Origin: Butyrivibrio sp. LC3010
GTDB lineage: Bacteria; Bacillota; Clostridia; Lachnospirales; Lachnospiraceae
Direction: 5' to 3'
Length of the DNA stretch: 64,000 nt
NCBI RefSeq assembly: GCF_000424385.1
Contig: NZ_AUJU01000004.1
Coordinates: forward strand, 1 to 64,000
Under the pieces are notes generated by a model that worked only from the letters and a program-made list of their open reading frames with translations, was not told where the DNA came from and made no database searches. Positions 7,473 to 14,316 of this stretch are shown here, in pieces. The translations under genes and the position numbers were made by a program. Positions within the stretch are counted from its first letter, which is position 1; each line of letters starts with the position of its first letter.

Positions 7473-8022
7473 CCGTTCTACAATGGCAGAATTTATAATG
7501 AAGGATATTGTTAGAAAACAAGGTTTGGAAGAAGAATTTCATATTGAGTCGTCAGCAACACATACTGATGAGATATGGAATGGGCAGGGAAGTCCTGTGT
7601 ATCCACCGGCTAGGGAAAAGCTTAAAGAGCATGGAATCGGAACACCTGAGAATGAGCTTGGGGTAAGTATGAAACGTGCAAGGCTTACAAGTAGGACTGA
7701 CTATGATAGGTTTGATTTTATCATCGGTATGGATAGTGCAAATATCCGCAATCTGGAGAGGCTCTTTGGCGGAGATCCTGAGAACAAAGTTTATAAGATG
7801 CTGGAATTTGCAGGGAGAAATGGTGATGTAGCTGATCCATGGTACACTGGTAATTTCGATGATACGTGGGATGACTGCTCAGAAGGATGTCATGGTCTCT
7901 TTAGAAAAATTGTGACAGATCCGGAATATTCAAAGATTCTTAGTGAGAGTTTGGATTTTGATGAAGAGGATTATGATGATGGCGACAGAGGCTTGATATT
8001 TGATGACTTTCCGCGAGGATGA
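7435..8022 (+). CDS. Low-molecular-weight protein tyrosine phosphatase
   Basis: A 195-residue cytoplasmic enzyme that would hydrolyse phosphotyrosine. The signature loop CHGNICRS (C8 nucleophile, R14) is at the N-terminus, and the general-acid DPWYTGNFDDTW loop is near residue 131. About 30 acidic residues beyond the usual end (DFDEEDYDDGDRGLIFDDFPRG) fall in a tandem repeat that continues past the stop. The family is normally 145-165 residues, so the tail is extra and probably came from repeat expansion. No tyrosine kinase gene is adjacent. The first codons serve as the apparent integration target of the upstream elements. Confidence 0.9.
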   Translation: MIKILFVCHGNICRSTMAEFIMKDIVRKQGLEEEFHIESSATHTDEIWNGQGSPVYPPAREKLKEHGIGTPENELGVSMKRARLTSRTDYDRFDFIIGMDSANIRNLERLFGGDPENKVYKMLEFAGRNGDVADPWYTGNFDDTWDDCSEGCHGLFRKIVTDPEYSKILSESLDFDEEDYDDGDRGLIFDDFPRG

Positions 8023-8140
8023 CAAGACCTGATGTTTGATGGTTTACCATGAGGATGATAAAGGTCAGATGTTTGATGACTTTCCGCGAGGATGATAAAA
8101 AGTCTGATATTGGATTTTTTGTGAAGATAATAATGACTTA
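7995..8140 (+). repeat. 36-38 bp tandem repeats across the phosphatase stop codon
   Basis: Units start at 7995, 8031, 8068 and 8106. Units 1 and 3 share TTTGATGACTTTCCGCGAGG; unit 2 is partly changed and unit 4 strongly diverged. Unit 1 encodes the last residues of the phosphatase and contains its TGA; later units repeat that stop. Confidence 0.85.
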
Positions 8141-8158
8141 TATTGGAGTTTTAGGTTT

Positions 8159-8821
8159 ATGATAAGAGATGTTGAATTGGACAGCATATCAGACGGCAGA
8201 AAATATGAAGCCGGTGATCTGGCAAAACTTGGCGTCGGTGATTGCAGTGGCTGTCATGCCTGCTGTTGTGGCATGGGAGATACTGTTGTCCTTGATCCAT
8301 ACGATGTTTTTAGTATGGAAAAGGGGCTGTCGAAGAAATTTGAAGAATTGCAGAAAGATAGCATTGATCTGAGAGTTGTTGACGGTATAATTTTGCCATG
8401 TCTTAAAATGACGGGGAGTGCCTGTGGTGAAAATGAGGCCTGTAATTTTTTGAATGATGAGGGAAGATGTAGTATTCATGCATTTCGCCCGGGATTCTGC
8501 AGGCTTTTCCCTTTGGGACGCATTTATGAAAATGAAACTCATAAGTATTTTCTTCAAGTTGATGAATGTCAAAAGGAGAGACAGGCAAAAATCAAGATTA
8601 AGAAATGGATCGGAACACCGAATTTTGCTCAGTATGAAAAATATGTAGATACCTGGCATTATTTTATAAAAGGTATTTCTGAGAGAACCGGTGAGATGGG
8701 AGAAGATCAGTTAAAAGCGGTAAATATGGGACTTCTCCGTACTTTTTATGCAATGGATTATGATGTTAATGCGGATTTTTATCCCCAGTTTTACGACAGA
8801 CTAGCGCGAATAGGGTTATAG
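8159..8821 (+). CDS. YkgJ-family cysteine-cluster protein
   Basis: A 220-residue soluble protein. The metal-binding pattern of the YkgJ (zinc/iron-chelating) family is clear: CSGCHACC near residue 30, a CxxxxxxCNFL segment with GRCSIH near residues 90-110, and RPGFCRLFPLG. The family is thought to bind zinc or an iron-sulfur cluster; no reaction is established. It follows the phosphatase after the repeat tract and precedes the PHP gene in the same direction. Confidence 0.8.
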   Translation: MIRDVELDSISDGRKYEAGDLAKLGVGDCSGCHACCCGMGDTVVLDPYDVFSMEKGLSKKFEELQKDSIDLRVVDGIILPCLKMTGSACGENEACNFLNDEGRCSIHAFRPGFCRLFPLGRIYENETHKYFLQVDECQKERQAKIKIKKWIGTPNFAQYEKYVDTWHYFIKGISERTGEMGEDQLKAVNMGLLRTFYAMDYDVNADFYPQFYDRLARIGL

Positions 8822-8887
8822 GGTTCTGCTTTTTTAAGAAAAACAATGAATTTTACACGACTATAAATGAAGGATATGGCATAAGAG

Positions 8888-9658
8888 ATGAACTACGTTT
8901 ATGAAACACATTTACACACAAGAGAAGGGAGTGCCTGCTCTTCGACGGCTCCTGAAGATTACATCGAGTATATGATCAAATGTGGTTATAGTGGCTTTAT
9001 CGTGACTGATCACTTTTTTAACGGAAACAGTTGCATTCCCAAAGAGCTCTCATGGGAGGAGAGAGTAGAGAGATATTGTCAGGGATATGAGAAAGCACTT
9101 AAGGCGGCAGAGGGAACTGAACTCACGGTTATGTTTGGAATTGAGTATAATTTTCAGGGTGATGAATTCCTTCTTTACGGGGTGGATAAAAAGTGGCTTG
9201 TGGACAATCCTGATTTATTGGAAAAATCGAGATCTGAGGTTTATGAGCTTGTGCATCAATATGGCGGAATAATGATTCAGGCTCATCCCTACAGAGAACG
9301 AGGATATTTGTCAGAAATTCACCTGACGCCCTCTGCAAGCGATGGAGCAGAAGTATATAATTCGGGGAATCCTGATTGGCAGAATGCCCTTGGATATCAA
9401 TATGCATTGGATCAAAACCTCAGAATGGCAGCAGGATCTGACATACATGCATTATCAGTGATAACGATGGGAGGCATGAGTTTTCCTTACAAAATATCAT
9501 CAATTGAGGAATATGTGGCTGCTTTTATGAGAGGAGACGGAACACCGGTGTTCAAAGTAGATCCAAAGTCACAAGACAGTGTATTTATAGAGGTCAGGAA
9601 TTCCAAGTCTCTTACTCAGATTTCACAGAACGAAACTCTTCCTGTGATCTGGCATTAA
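8888..9658 (+). CDS. PHP-domain metal-dependent hydrolase
   Basis: A 256-residue protein with the PHP metal sites in order: ETHLHT at the N-terminus, TDHF near residue 40, GIEYN, QAHPYRE near 137, and GSDIHAL near 190. PHP proteins hydrolyse phosphoesters; relatives include histidinol phosphatase and nucleoside-phosphate phosphatases. Nothing here links it to histidine synthesis, so the substrate is unknown. No signal peptide is present. Confidence 0.8.
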   Translation: MNYVYETHLHTREGSACSSTAPEDYIEYMIKCGYSGFIVTDHFFNGNSCIPKELSWEERVERYCQGYEKALKAAEGTELTVMFGIEYNFQGDEFLLYGVDKKWLVDNPDLLEKSRSEVYELVHQYGGIMIQAHPYRERGYLSEIHLTPSASDGAEVYNSGNPDWQNALGYQYALDQNLRMAAGSDIHALSVITMGGMSFPYKISSIEEYVAAFMRGDGTPVFKVDPKSQDSVFIEVRNSKSLTQISQNETLPVIWH

Positions 9659-9723
9659 AGACCGGAAATATAAAAATATAATTTACATTAAAAATTCACA
9701 TTTTGCTGATATCATAAAAATTG

Positions 9724-9752
9724 TTTTGAGATTATTGTATGGGTAGTATAAT
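9724..9752 (+). promoter_or_regulatory. Predicted promoter of the small membrane protein gene
   Basis: TATAAT at 9747-9752 with TTTTGA 17 bp upstream, followed by a GGGAGGAG RBS before the ATG at 9797. Confidence 0.45.
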
Positions 9753-9796
9753 ATTCTCAGGCAATATAGTTATTATTCGTTTGGGAGGAGAATGAT

Positions 9797-10162
9797 ATGA
9801 GTCAGGAAAAAGTTGATGCTTACAAGAAGGAAAAGAAGGGCAGAAAGGCCAGACTTGCAAAGCACAAGAGAAATATGAAAATAGCAAAAGGCGTTTCAGT
9901 TTTGGTCTTAGTTGCTGTTTGTGGTTTTGCAGGTTGGAGAGTGTATGCTTCAAATCATCAGGCTGAACAGGTTGCTGATACTGAGATTTCTGAGGATGTA
10001 GTTCCTACTTCTGATACTGCTGAAGATGTTAATGCAACGGCAGGAGATACTGAAACAACAGAAGAAGCTGCTTCAGAGACTACAGATGATACAGCAGCAG
10101 AAGCTGCATCAGAGACAACAGATACTGATGAAACTGCAGAAGACGCTTCTGAGAATAATTAA
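9797..10162 (+). CDS. Small single-pass membrane protein with acidic Thr/Glu-rich tail
   Basis: 121 residues: a very basic N-terminus (KKEKKGRKARLAKHKRN), one hydrophobic helix at about residues 35-50 (GVSVLVLVAVCGFAGW), then an extracellular low-complexity tail of Glu, Thr, Ala and Asp. A strong RBS (GGGAGGAG) supports translation. No domain was recognised. The tail resembles the linkers of surface proteins in this window (48764, 62372), but there is no sorting signal. Confidence 0.7.
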   Translation: MSQEKVDAYKKEKKGRKARLAKHKRNMKIAKGVSVLVLVAVCGFAGWRVYASNHQAEQVADTEISEDVVPTSDTAEDVNATAGDTETTEEAASETTDDTAAEAASETTDTDETAEDASENN

Positions 10163-10304
10163 GATAACTTTATTTTTTCGTCTATAAAGGTATATGTAAT
10201 AAAAACTCCGTCAGAAAATTAAGATGCAGGTTAACAAAAAGTCTACAGTTAAATAATTGAATGGTTAGTTTCTTTACAGTACTGAAATATTAAACTGAAT
10301 TAGG

Positions 10305-10344
10305 AAAGGATTACGATTCTCACTTGGATCGTAGTCCTTTTTTT
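10305..10344 (+). terminator. Rho-independent terminator
   Basis: Arms AAAGGATTACGAT and ATCGTAGTCCTTT with a run of T; it ends the small membrane protein transcript. Confidence 0.8.
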
Positions 10345-10366
10345 ATCATATTAAACACTATAGCGA

Positions 10367-10385
10367 TTTATCGAAAAACGATAAA
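10367..10385. promoter_or_regulatory. Palindromic operator candidate upstream of the DUF2975 operon
   Basis: A perfect inverted repeat TTTATCG-AAAAA-CGATAAA lies 6 bp upstream of the -35 box. It may bind the HTH protein encoded at 10970, giving autoregulation. Confidence 0.6.
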
Positions 10386-10391
10386 AAGTTA

Positions 10392-10420
10392 TTGACACTC
10401 AATAGTGGCCATGATATAAC
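10392..10420 (+). promoter_or_regulatory. Near-consensus promoter of the DUF2975-HTH-DUF4173 operon
   Basis: TTGACA (10392-10397) and TATAAC (10415-10420) with a 17-bp spacer. The upstream TTG that could extend the first gene falls in the -35 box, so translation must start further down. Confidence 0.75.
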
Positions 10421-10472
10421 AAAATTAGTTCGTAGCTATGGCATTCAACGACACAAAGGGAGAGACATCAAA

Positions 10473-10949
10473 ATGGCTAACAGATTAAATGTTTGGTTTA
10501 AGAGGTTTCTGGATTTAAGTATTATTATAGGAATCTTTATAGAGGTGACAGTGCCCATAGGACTTAGGAAGGCAGTGGAGCAGACTATAAAACTGAATGG
10601 GGAGACTTCTGAGTATGCAGCAATAAATGATCATTTTTTATTTGCGGTGATTTCGATAATGCTTGTAGGGGCATTTGCACTTTTGATTTTATATGAACTT
10701 CGGAAAATGATGAAAACCGTTATTTCGGATGATTGTTTTGTTCAGGAAAATGTTACAAGTCTGAATCGTATGGCTTACTATGCTTTTGCCATTGCGGCAA
10801 TCAAGATTTTTAGGTGTTTTGTTTACTTCACATTTGCGGCAATCATTATAGCGGGCGTTTTTCTCTTTGCCGGAGTTTTGAGTAAAGTACTGGCAAAGGT
10901 ATTTGACAGGGCTGTGAGTTATAAAGAGGAAAATGATCTCACAATCTGA
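10473..10949 (+). CDS. DUF2975 family membrane protein
   Basis: 158 residues with four hydrophobic segments, spaced like DUF2975 proteins. The start at 10473 is chosen because AGGGAGAG precedes it and earlier in-frame codons overlap the promoter. DUF2975 genes are usually followed by a small Cro/C1-type HTH gene, as here. The pair probably senses something at the membrane, but this is not established. Confidence 0.75.
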   Translation: MANRLNVWFKRFLDLSIIIGIFIEVTVPIGLRKAVEQTIKLNGETSEYAAINDHFLFAVISIMLVGAFALLILYELRKMMKTVISDDCFVQENVTSLNRMAYYAFAIAAIKIFRCFVYFTFAAIIIAGVFLFAGVLSKVLAKVFDRAVSYKEENDLTI

Positions 10950-10969
10950 AATCGGGCCGGGGGGAAGAA

Positions 10970-11203
10970 ATGGCAATTGTAGTTAATTTGGATGTAATGA
11001 TGGCAAAGAGGAAAATCGGGCTTACCGAGCTTGCAGGAAAAGTTGATATTACTCTGGCCAATTTATCAATATTAAAAAATAACAAAGCAAAGGCTGTAAG
11101 ATTCCAGACATTGGAAGCAATATGCAGAGAGCTGGACTGTCAGCCAGGTGACATACTGGAATATGTACCTGATGAGGAGGAAAACCATGGAAAATCAAAT
11201 TAA
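10970..11203 (+). CDS. Small Cro/C1-type HTH regulator (YozG-like)
   Basis: 77 residues, nearly all one helix-turn-helix domain (GLTELAGKVDITLANLSIL recognition region, then ETLEAICRELDCQPGDILEY-like ending), typical of the regulators paired with DUF2975. The start has GGGGGGAAG upstream. The 3' end overlaps the next gene by 17 bp. It is the likely binder of the palindrome at 10367. Confidence 0.85.
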   Translation: MAIVVNLDVMMAKRKIGLTELAGKVDITLANLSILKNNKAKAVRFQTLEAICRELDCQPGDILEYVPDEEENHGKSN

Positions 11204-12830
11204 TGAAGTTGTGGGGAATAACGAGAATAACAATAGCTGTTACAATAATTCCAATCTTGCGGTCAGCCCTGTTGCACAAGGGAACGGGCCTACATATCAT
11301 TACGGCAACATGACAACTGTAAATAAAAATGCATATGCACCTGATGCGGAATCCTTTGCTAAATACGGACTGATAGCCTTGATATATGCAGCAATGCGAG
11401 TGTTTTGTCTCTATAGCAATCAGTCAGGCATTACCTATTCGATTTATATGGCAGGAACGCTGGCACTTATAGCATGGGCCAGACGCAGGGATGGATTATC
11501 GATTTTTAAAAGTAAAAATGGTAAAAGTGCTCTGAATTTATTTTACATTATTTCGTTAATGCTGCTTTCAGTTTCTAAGTGCATGACTACAAATACCGAA
11601 CTTTTATGGCTTGACGGATTGGCAATAAATCTGCTCATGTTCAGCTTTGTGATCTATATGTATGTTGATACAAAGGGATGGGATATAGTCGGATGGTTCA
11701 TCGCAATAGTGATAACTGCATGTAAGCCTCTGATAAACATCATCGATCCTGTTAACGACTTTGTGGGCTGGGTAAAAAGTCGCGGAAACAAACTTAGCAG
11801 TGAAAATAAGGCTACTATTCTTGCAATACTTGCAGGCCTTTGTGTTGCAATTCCTCTGCTGGCAATAGTAATTCCGCTTCTTTCTTCTGCTGATGCAGTA
11901 TTCTCAAATAAAATCGGAAGCATTTTTGATTTTATCATAGAGTTTGATTACATCCTGGATTTAGTGGGTATTACATTATCTGCAATATGGTCAATATGGC
12001 TTTTTTATACAGTGATCAAAAGCCTTCAGAAAAAAGGAATAGAAGTTGATGCAGATAAGAGAGCAGGCTTTAATCCTGTGATGGGAATTACATTTATAGG
12101 TATTTTGAGCATTGTCTATCTGTTCTTTAGTGTGATTCAGATTGCGGGTCTTTTTATGGGAAAAATGGCTTTGCCCAAAGGCTATACCTATGCACAATAT
12201 GCGCATGAAGGCTTCTACCAGCTTTTGGCTGTGAGTATAATGAATCTTGCTCTTGTGACATTGTGCAAGAGACTTTTCAAGGAAAATATAGTGCTTAAAA
12301 TTCTTCTCATGGTAGTGGGAGCGTGCACATACATTATGATTGCATCAAGTGCATATAGGATGATCTTGTATATCAGCGTTTATCATCTTACATTCATGAG
12401 ACTGTTTGTACTTTGGTTTCTGGTTGTTATTTCTTTATGGCTTGCGTATCTGTTAGTCAGTCTGGTATATGAGAAGTTTCCGGTTTTTTCATGGTGCATG
12501 GTTACTGTTACCGTAATGTACATCGCGTTTGTATTTTCAAGTCCGGACTATCAGATTGCAAAGTATGATCTTCAGTTTGTCGATAGTGAAAGAATATCAT
12601 CAGAGAGATATAATACGGACAGTATTCAGACTTATCTTACATATGATCTGTCAATGGATGCCGTGCCTGCTTTTGCTGATAACAGAGAACTTCTTATGAA
12701 TTATAGGGCAAACAATTATGAATACTCACTGGTCAAGGATAGGAAGCTTTCATTTAATGCAATAAGGGAGTTTAATTTCTCTGAGTACAGGGCTCGCAAG
12801 ATTATTGAAAAAGCTATGAAATCAAATTGA
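11187..12830 (+). CDS. DUF4173/DUF4153-like polytopic membrane protein
   Basis: 547 residues from the ATG at 11187 (GAGGAGG RBS). After an Asn-rich N-terminus there are about 10-12 hydrophobic segments, then a C-terminal soluble part. The pattern of a hydrophobic core with MRLFVLWFLVVISLWLAYL fits the DUF4173 family seen next to DUF2975/HTH genes. The function is unknown. It is co-transcribed with the two preceding genes. Confidence 0.7.
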   Translation: MENQINEVVGNNENNNSCYNNSNLAVSPVAQGNGPTYHYGNMTTVNKNAYAPDAESFAKYGLIALIYAAMRVFCLYSNQSGITYSIYMAGTLALIAWARRRDGLSIFKSKNGKSALNLFYIISLMLLSVSKCMTTNTELLWLDGLAINLLMFSFVIYMYVDTKGWDIVGWFIAIVITACKPLINIIDPVNDFVGWVKSRGNKLSSENKATILAILAGLCVAIPLLAIVIPLLSSADAVFSNKIGSIFDFIIEFDYILDLVGITLSAIWSIWLFYTVIKSLQKKGIEVDADKRAGFNPVMGITFIGILSIVYLFFSVIQIAGLFMGKMALPKGYTYAQYAHEGFYQLLAVSIMNLALVTLCKRLFKENIVLKILLMVVGACTYIMIASSAYRMILYISVYHLTFMRLFVLWFLVVISLWLAYLLVSLVYEKFPVFSWCMVTVTVMYIAFVFSSPDYQIAKYDLQFVDSERISSERYNTDSIQTYLTYDLSMDAVPAFADNRELLMNYRANNYEYSLVKDRKLSFNAIREFNFSEYRARKIIEKAMKSN

Positions 12831-12899
12831 AAGAAACTATAAATAACAATTACTGAATACGAAAAATCGACATAAATTTTAATAAAAATCTAATAAATA

Positions 12900-12981
12900 T
12901 AATGCCTTTGATGTGTTAGAATTATTGCAGATGGCAATTGCGTAAAATAATTGCACAAAACACATTTGAGGCATTATTTTT
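12900..12981 (+). terminator. Long nested inverted repeat, probable terminator
   Basis: Outer arms 12900-12917 and 12959-12976 pair at 15 of 18 positions, ending in TTTTT. The loop contains a second pair (AATTATT with AATAATT) and the palindrome GCAATTGC. It lies after the DUF4173 gene and about 95 bp before rubrerythrin, so it could also be a leader element. Confidence 0.6.
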
Positions 12982-13072
12982 GCATAGAACAGATTGCTTG
13001 ACGAGGCTTTTTAAGCTTGGTTGAGCATTAAGGATGTTCTAAAGACTATCGGAAAAATTACCGGAAGGAGAT

Positions 13073-13642
13073 ATGAAAATGGCTGAAAACAAATGGAGAT
13101 GCAGGTCGGAGGACCTGAAAGGAACACAGACAGAGAAGAATCTGCAGGCAGCATTTGCCGGTGAATCAGAGGCAAGAAACAAGTATACTTTCTTTGCGTC
13201 TAAGGCAAAGAAGGATGGCTTTGTTCAGATTTCCAATATCTTTGCAGAGACTGCTGCAAATGAAAAGGAACATGCTGAAATATGGTACAAGATTCTGACA
13301 GGAATCGGCAGCACAATTGAGAATCTTAAGGAAGCTGCTGAGGGTGAATCCTATGAGTGGAAAGAAATGTATCCCTCATTTGCCAAGACCGCAAGAGAAG
13401 AAGGCTTTGATGAGATTGCTGAATTGTTTGAGGGCGTAGCTGCTATTGAGAAAGAACATGAGGAGCGTTACAGAAAGCTTCTTAAGAATATTGAGGATAA
13501 GCTTGTTTTCTCAAGAGATGGTGATGCTATCTGGCAGTGTGGAAACTGTGGGCACATTGTAGTTGGACCTGCAGCGCCGGAGGTTTGCCCTGTATGTAAT
13601 CATCCTCAGGCTTATTTCCAGATTAAGGCTGAAAACTATTAA
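13073..13642 (+). CDS. rbr: Rubrerythrin
   Basis: 189 residues; reduces hydrogen peroxide in the cytoplasm of anaerobes. The N-terminal ferritin-like domain has the diiron ligands in [14 protein letters not shown] form ([13 protein letters not shown]), NEKEHAEIW and [10 protein letters not shown]. The C-terminal rubredoxin domain has CGNCGHI and CPVCNHP binding one iron. GGAAGGAG precedes the start. It is followed by desulfoferrodoxin, and the pair would convert superoxide and then peroxide. Confidence 0.95.
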   Translation: MKMAENKWRCRSEDLKGTQTEKNLQAAFAGESEARNKYTFFASKAKKDGFVQISNIFAETAANEKEHAEIWYKILTGIGSTIENLKEAAEGESYEWKEMYPSFAKTAREEGFDEIAELFEGVAAIEKEHEERYRKLLKNIEDKLVFSRDGDAIWQCGNCGHIVVGPAAPEVCPVCNHPQAYFQIKAENY

Positions 13643-13741
13643 AAGGAGCTTTATAACCGGACAAGGCATAATTGAGTCCAGTAGAATGTTGAATTCCTGA
13701 AAAAATCAGGAATCTATTATAGATAATAAAAGGAGGTTTCT

Positions 13742-14116
13742 ATGAACGTTTTTAAATGTGAAAAATGCGGTAGTATGGTAATCAAGATCAATGATGCAGC
13801 TTGTACACCTGTATGCTGTGGTGATCCTATGACTTCTCTGGCACCCGGAACTTCAGATGGTGCTCATGAGAAACATGTACCTGTTGTTGAAATAGATGGC
13901 AACAAAGTAACAGTTAAGGTCGGTGAAGTAGAGCATCCTATGATGGACAATCATTATATCCAGTATATCTGGCTTGTTACGGATAAAGGATTTATGCAAA
14001 AGAATCTGTCACCTTCTGATAAGCCTGTGGCAGAATTCATCCTTGCTGATGGAGAAAAAGCAGTTGCAGCTTATGAGTATTGCAATCTTCATGGCCTCTG
14101 GAAGAAAGATATTTAA
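13742..14116 (+). CDS. dfx: Desulfoferrodoxin (superoxide reductase)
   Basis: 124 residues. The N-terminal desulforedoxin-like domain keeps CEKCG and CCGDPM as iron ligands (2Fe type). The superoxide reductase domain has EKHVP (with the catalytic Glu-Lys and a His ligand), HPM...HYIQYIW and CNLHGLW, giving the four His and one Cys ligands. An AGGAGG RBS is present. A small hairpin (13693-13713) lies in the 99-bp gap after rubrerythrin. Reduces superoxide to peroxide without making oxygen. Confidence 0.95.
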   Translation: MNVFKCEKCGSMVIKINDAACTPVCCGDPMTSLAPGTSDGAHEKHVPVVEIDGNKVTVKVGEVEHPMMDNHYIQYIWLVTDKGFMQKNLSPSDKPVAEFILADGEKAVAAYEYCNLHGLWKKDI

Positions 14117-14189
14117 AACATGTGATTAATATAAATCAAGAAAACTGATTAAATTCATCACTACTAAAATTAAATACAAGTGTTAAAAT

Positions 14190-14224
14190 AAAAATCATCA
14201 ATATTCATTGATGATTTTTATTTT
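14190..14224 (+). terminator. Terminator after desulfoferrodoxin
   Basis: AAAAATCATCAAT and ATTGATGATTTTT around a 4-nt loop, with flanking A and T runs, so it can act in both directions. Confidence 0.8.
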
Positions 14225-14262
14225 GCGCAAAGCACTTGGCAAGATTTTCCATATTTTGCAAA
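14222..14262. promoter_or_regulatory. Paired palindromes upstream of the LeuA-AraC gene
   Basis: TTTGCGCAAA (14222-14231) and TTTGCAAA (14255-14262) have centres 32 bp apart, about three helical turns, 55 bp before the start codon. They are candidate binding sites for the fused AraC domain. This is an inference from position. Confidence 0.35.
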
Positions 14263-14316
14263 CCAATTAAATAGATTTGACAGAAAATACTTAAATACAC
14301 AGCAAGGAGGAGCATT

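Noticed and set aside
10392-10472. TTG start for the DUF2975 protein
   Set aside because: It lies in the -35 box of a near-consensus promoter; 10473 has the RBS.
14223-14316. Leucine leader peptide or T-box before leuA
   Set aside because: The 94-bp leader is too short and has no Leu codon run or T-box sequence.
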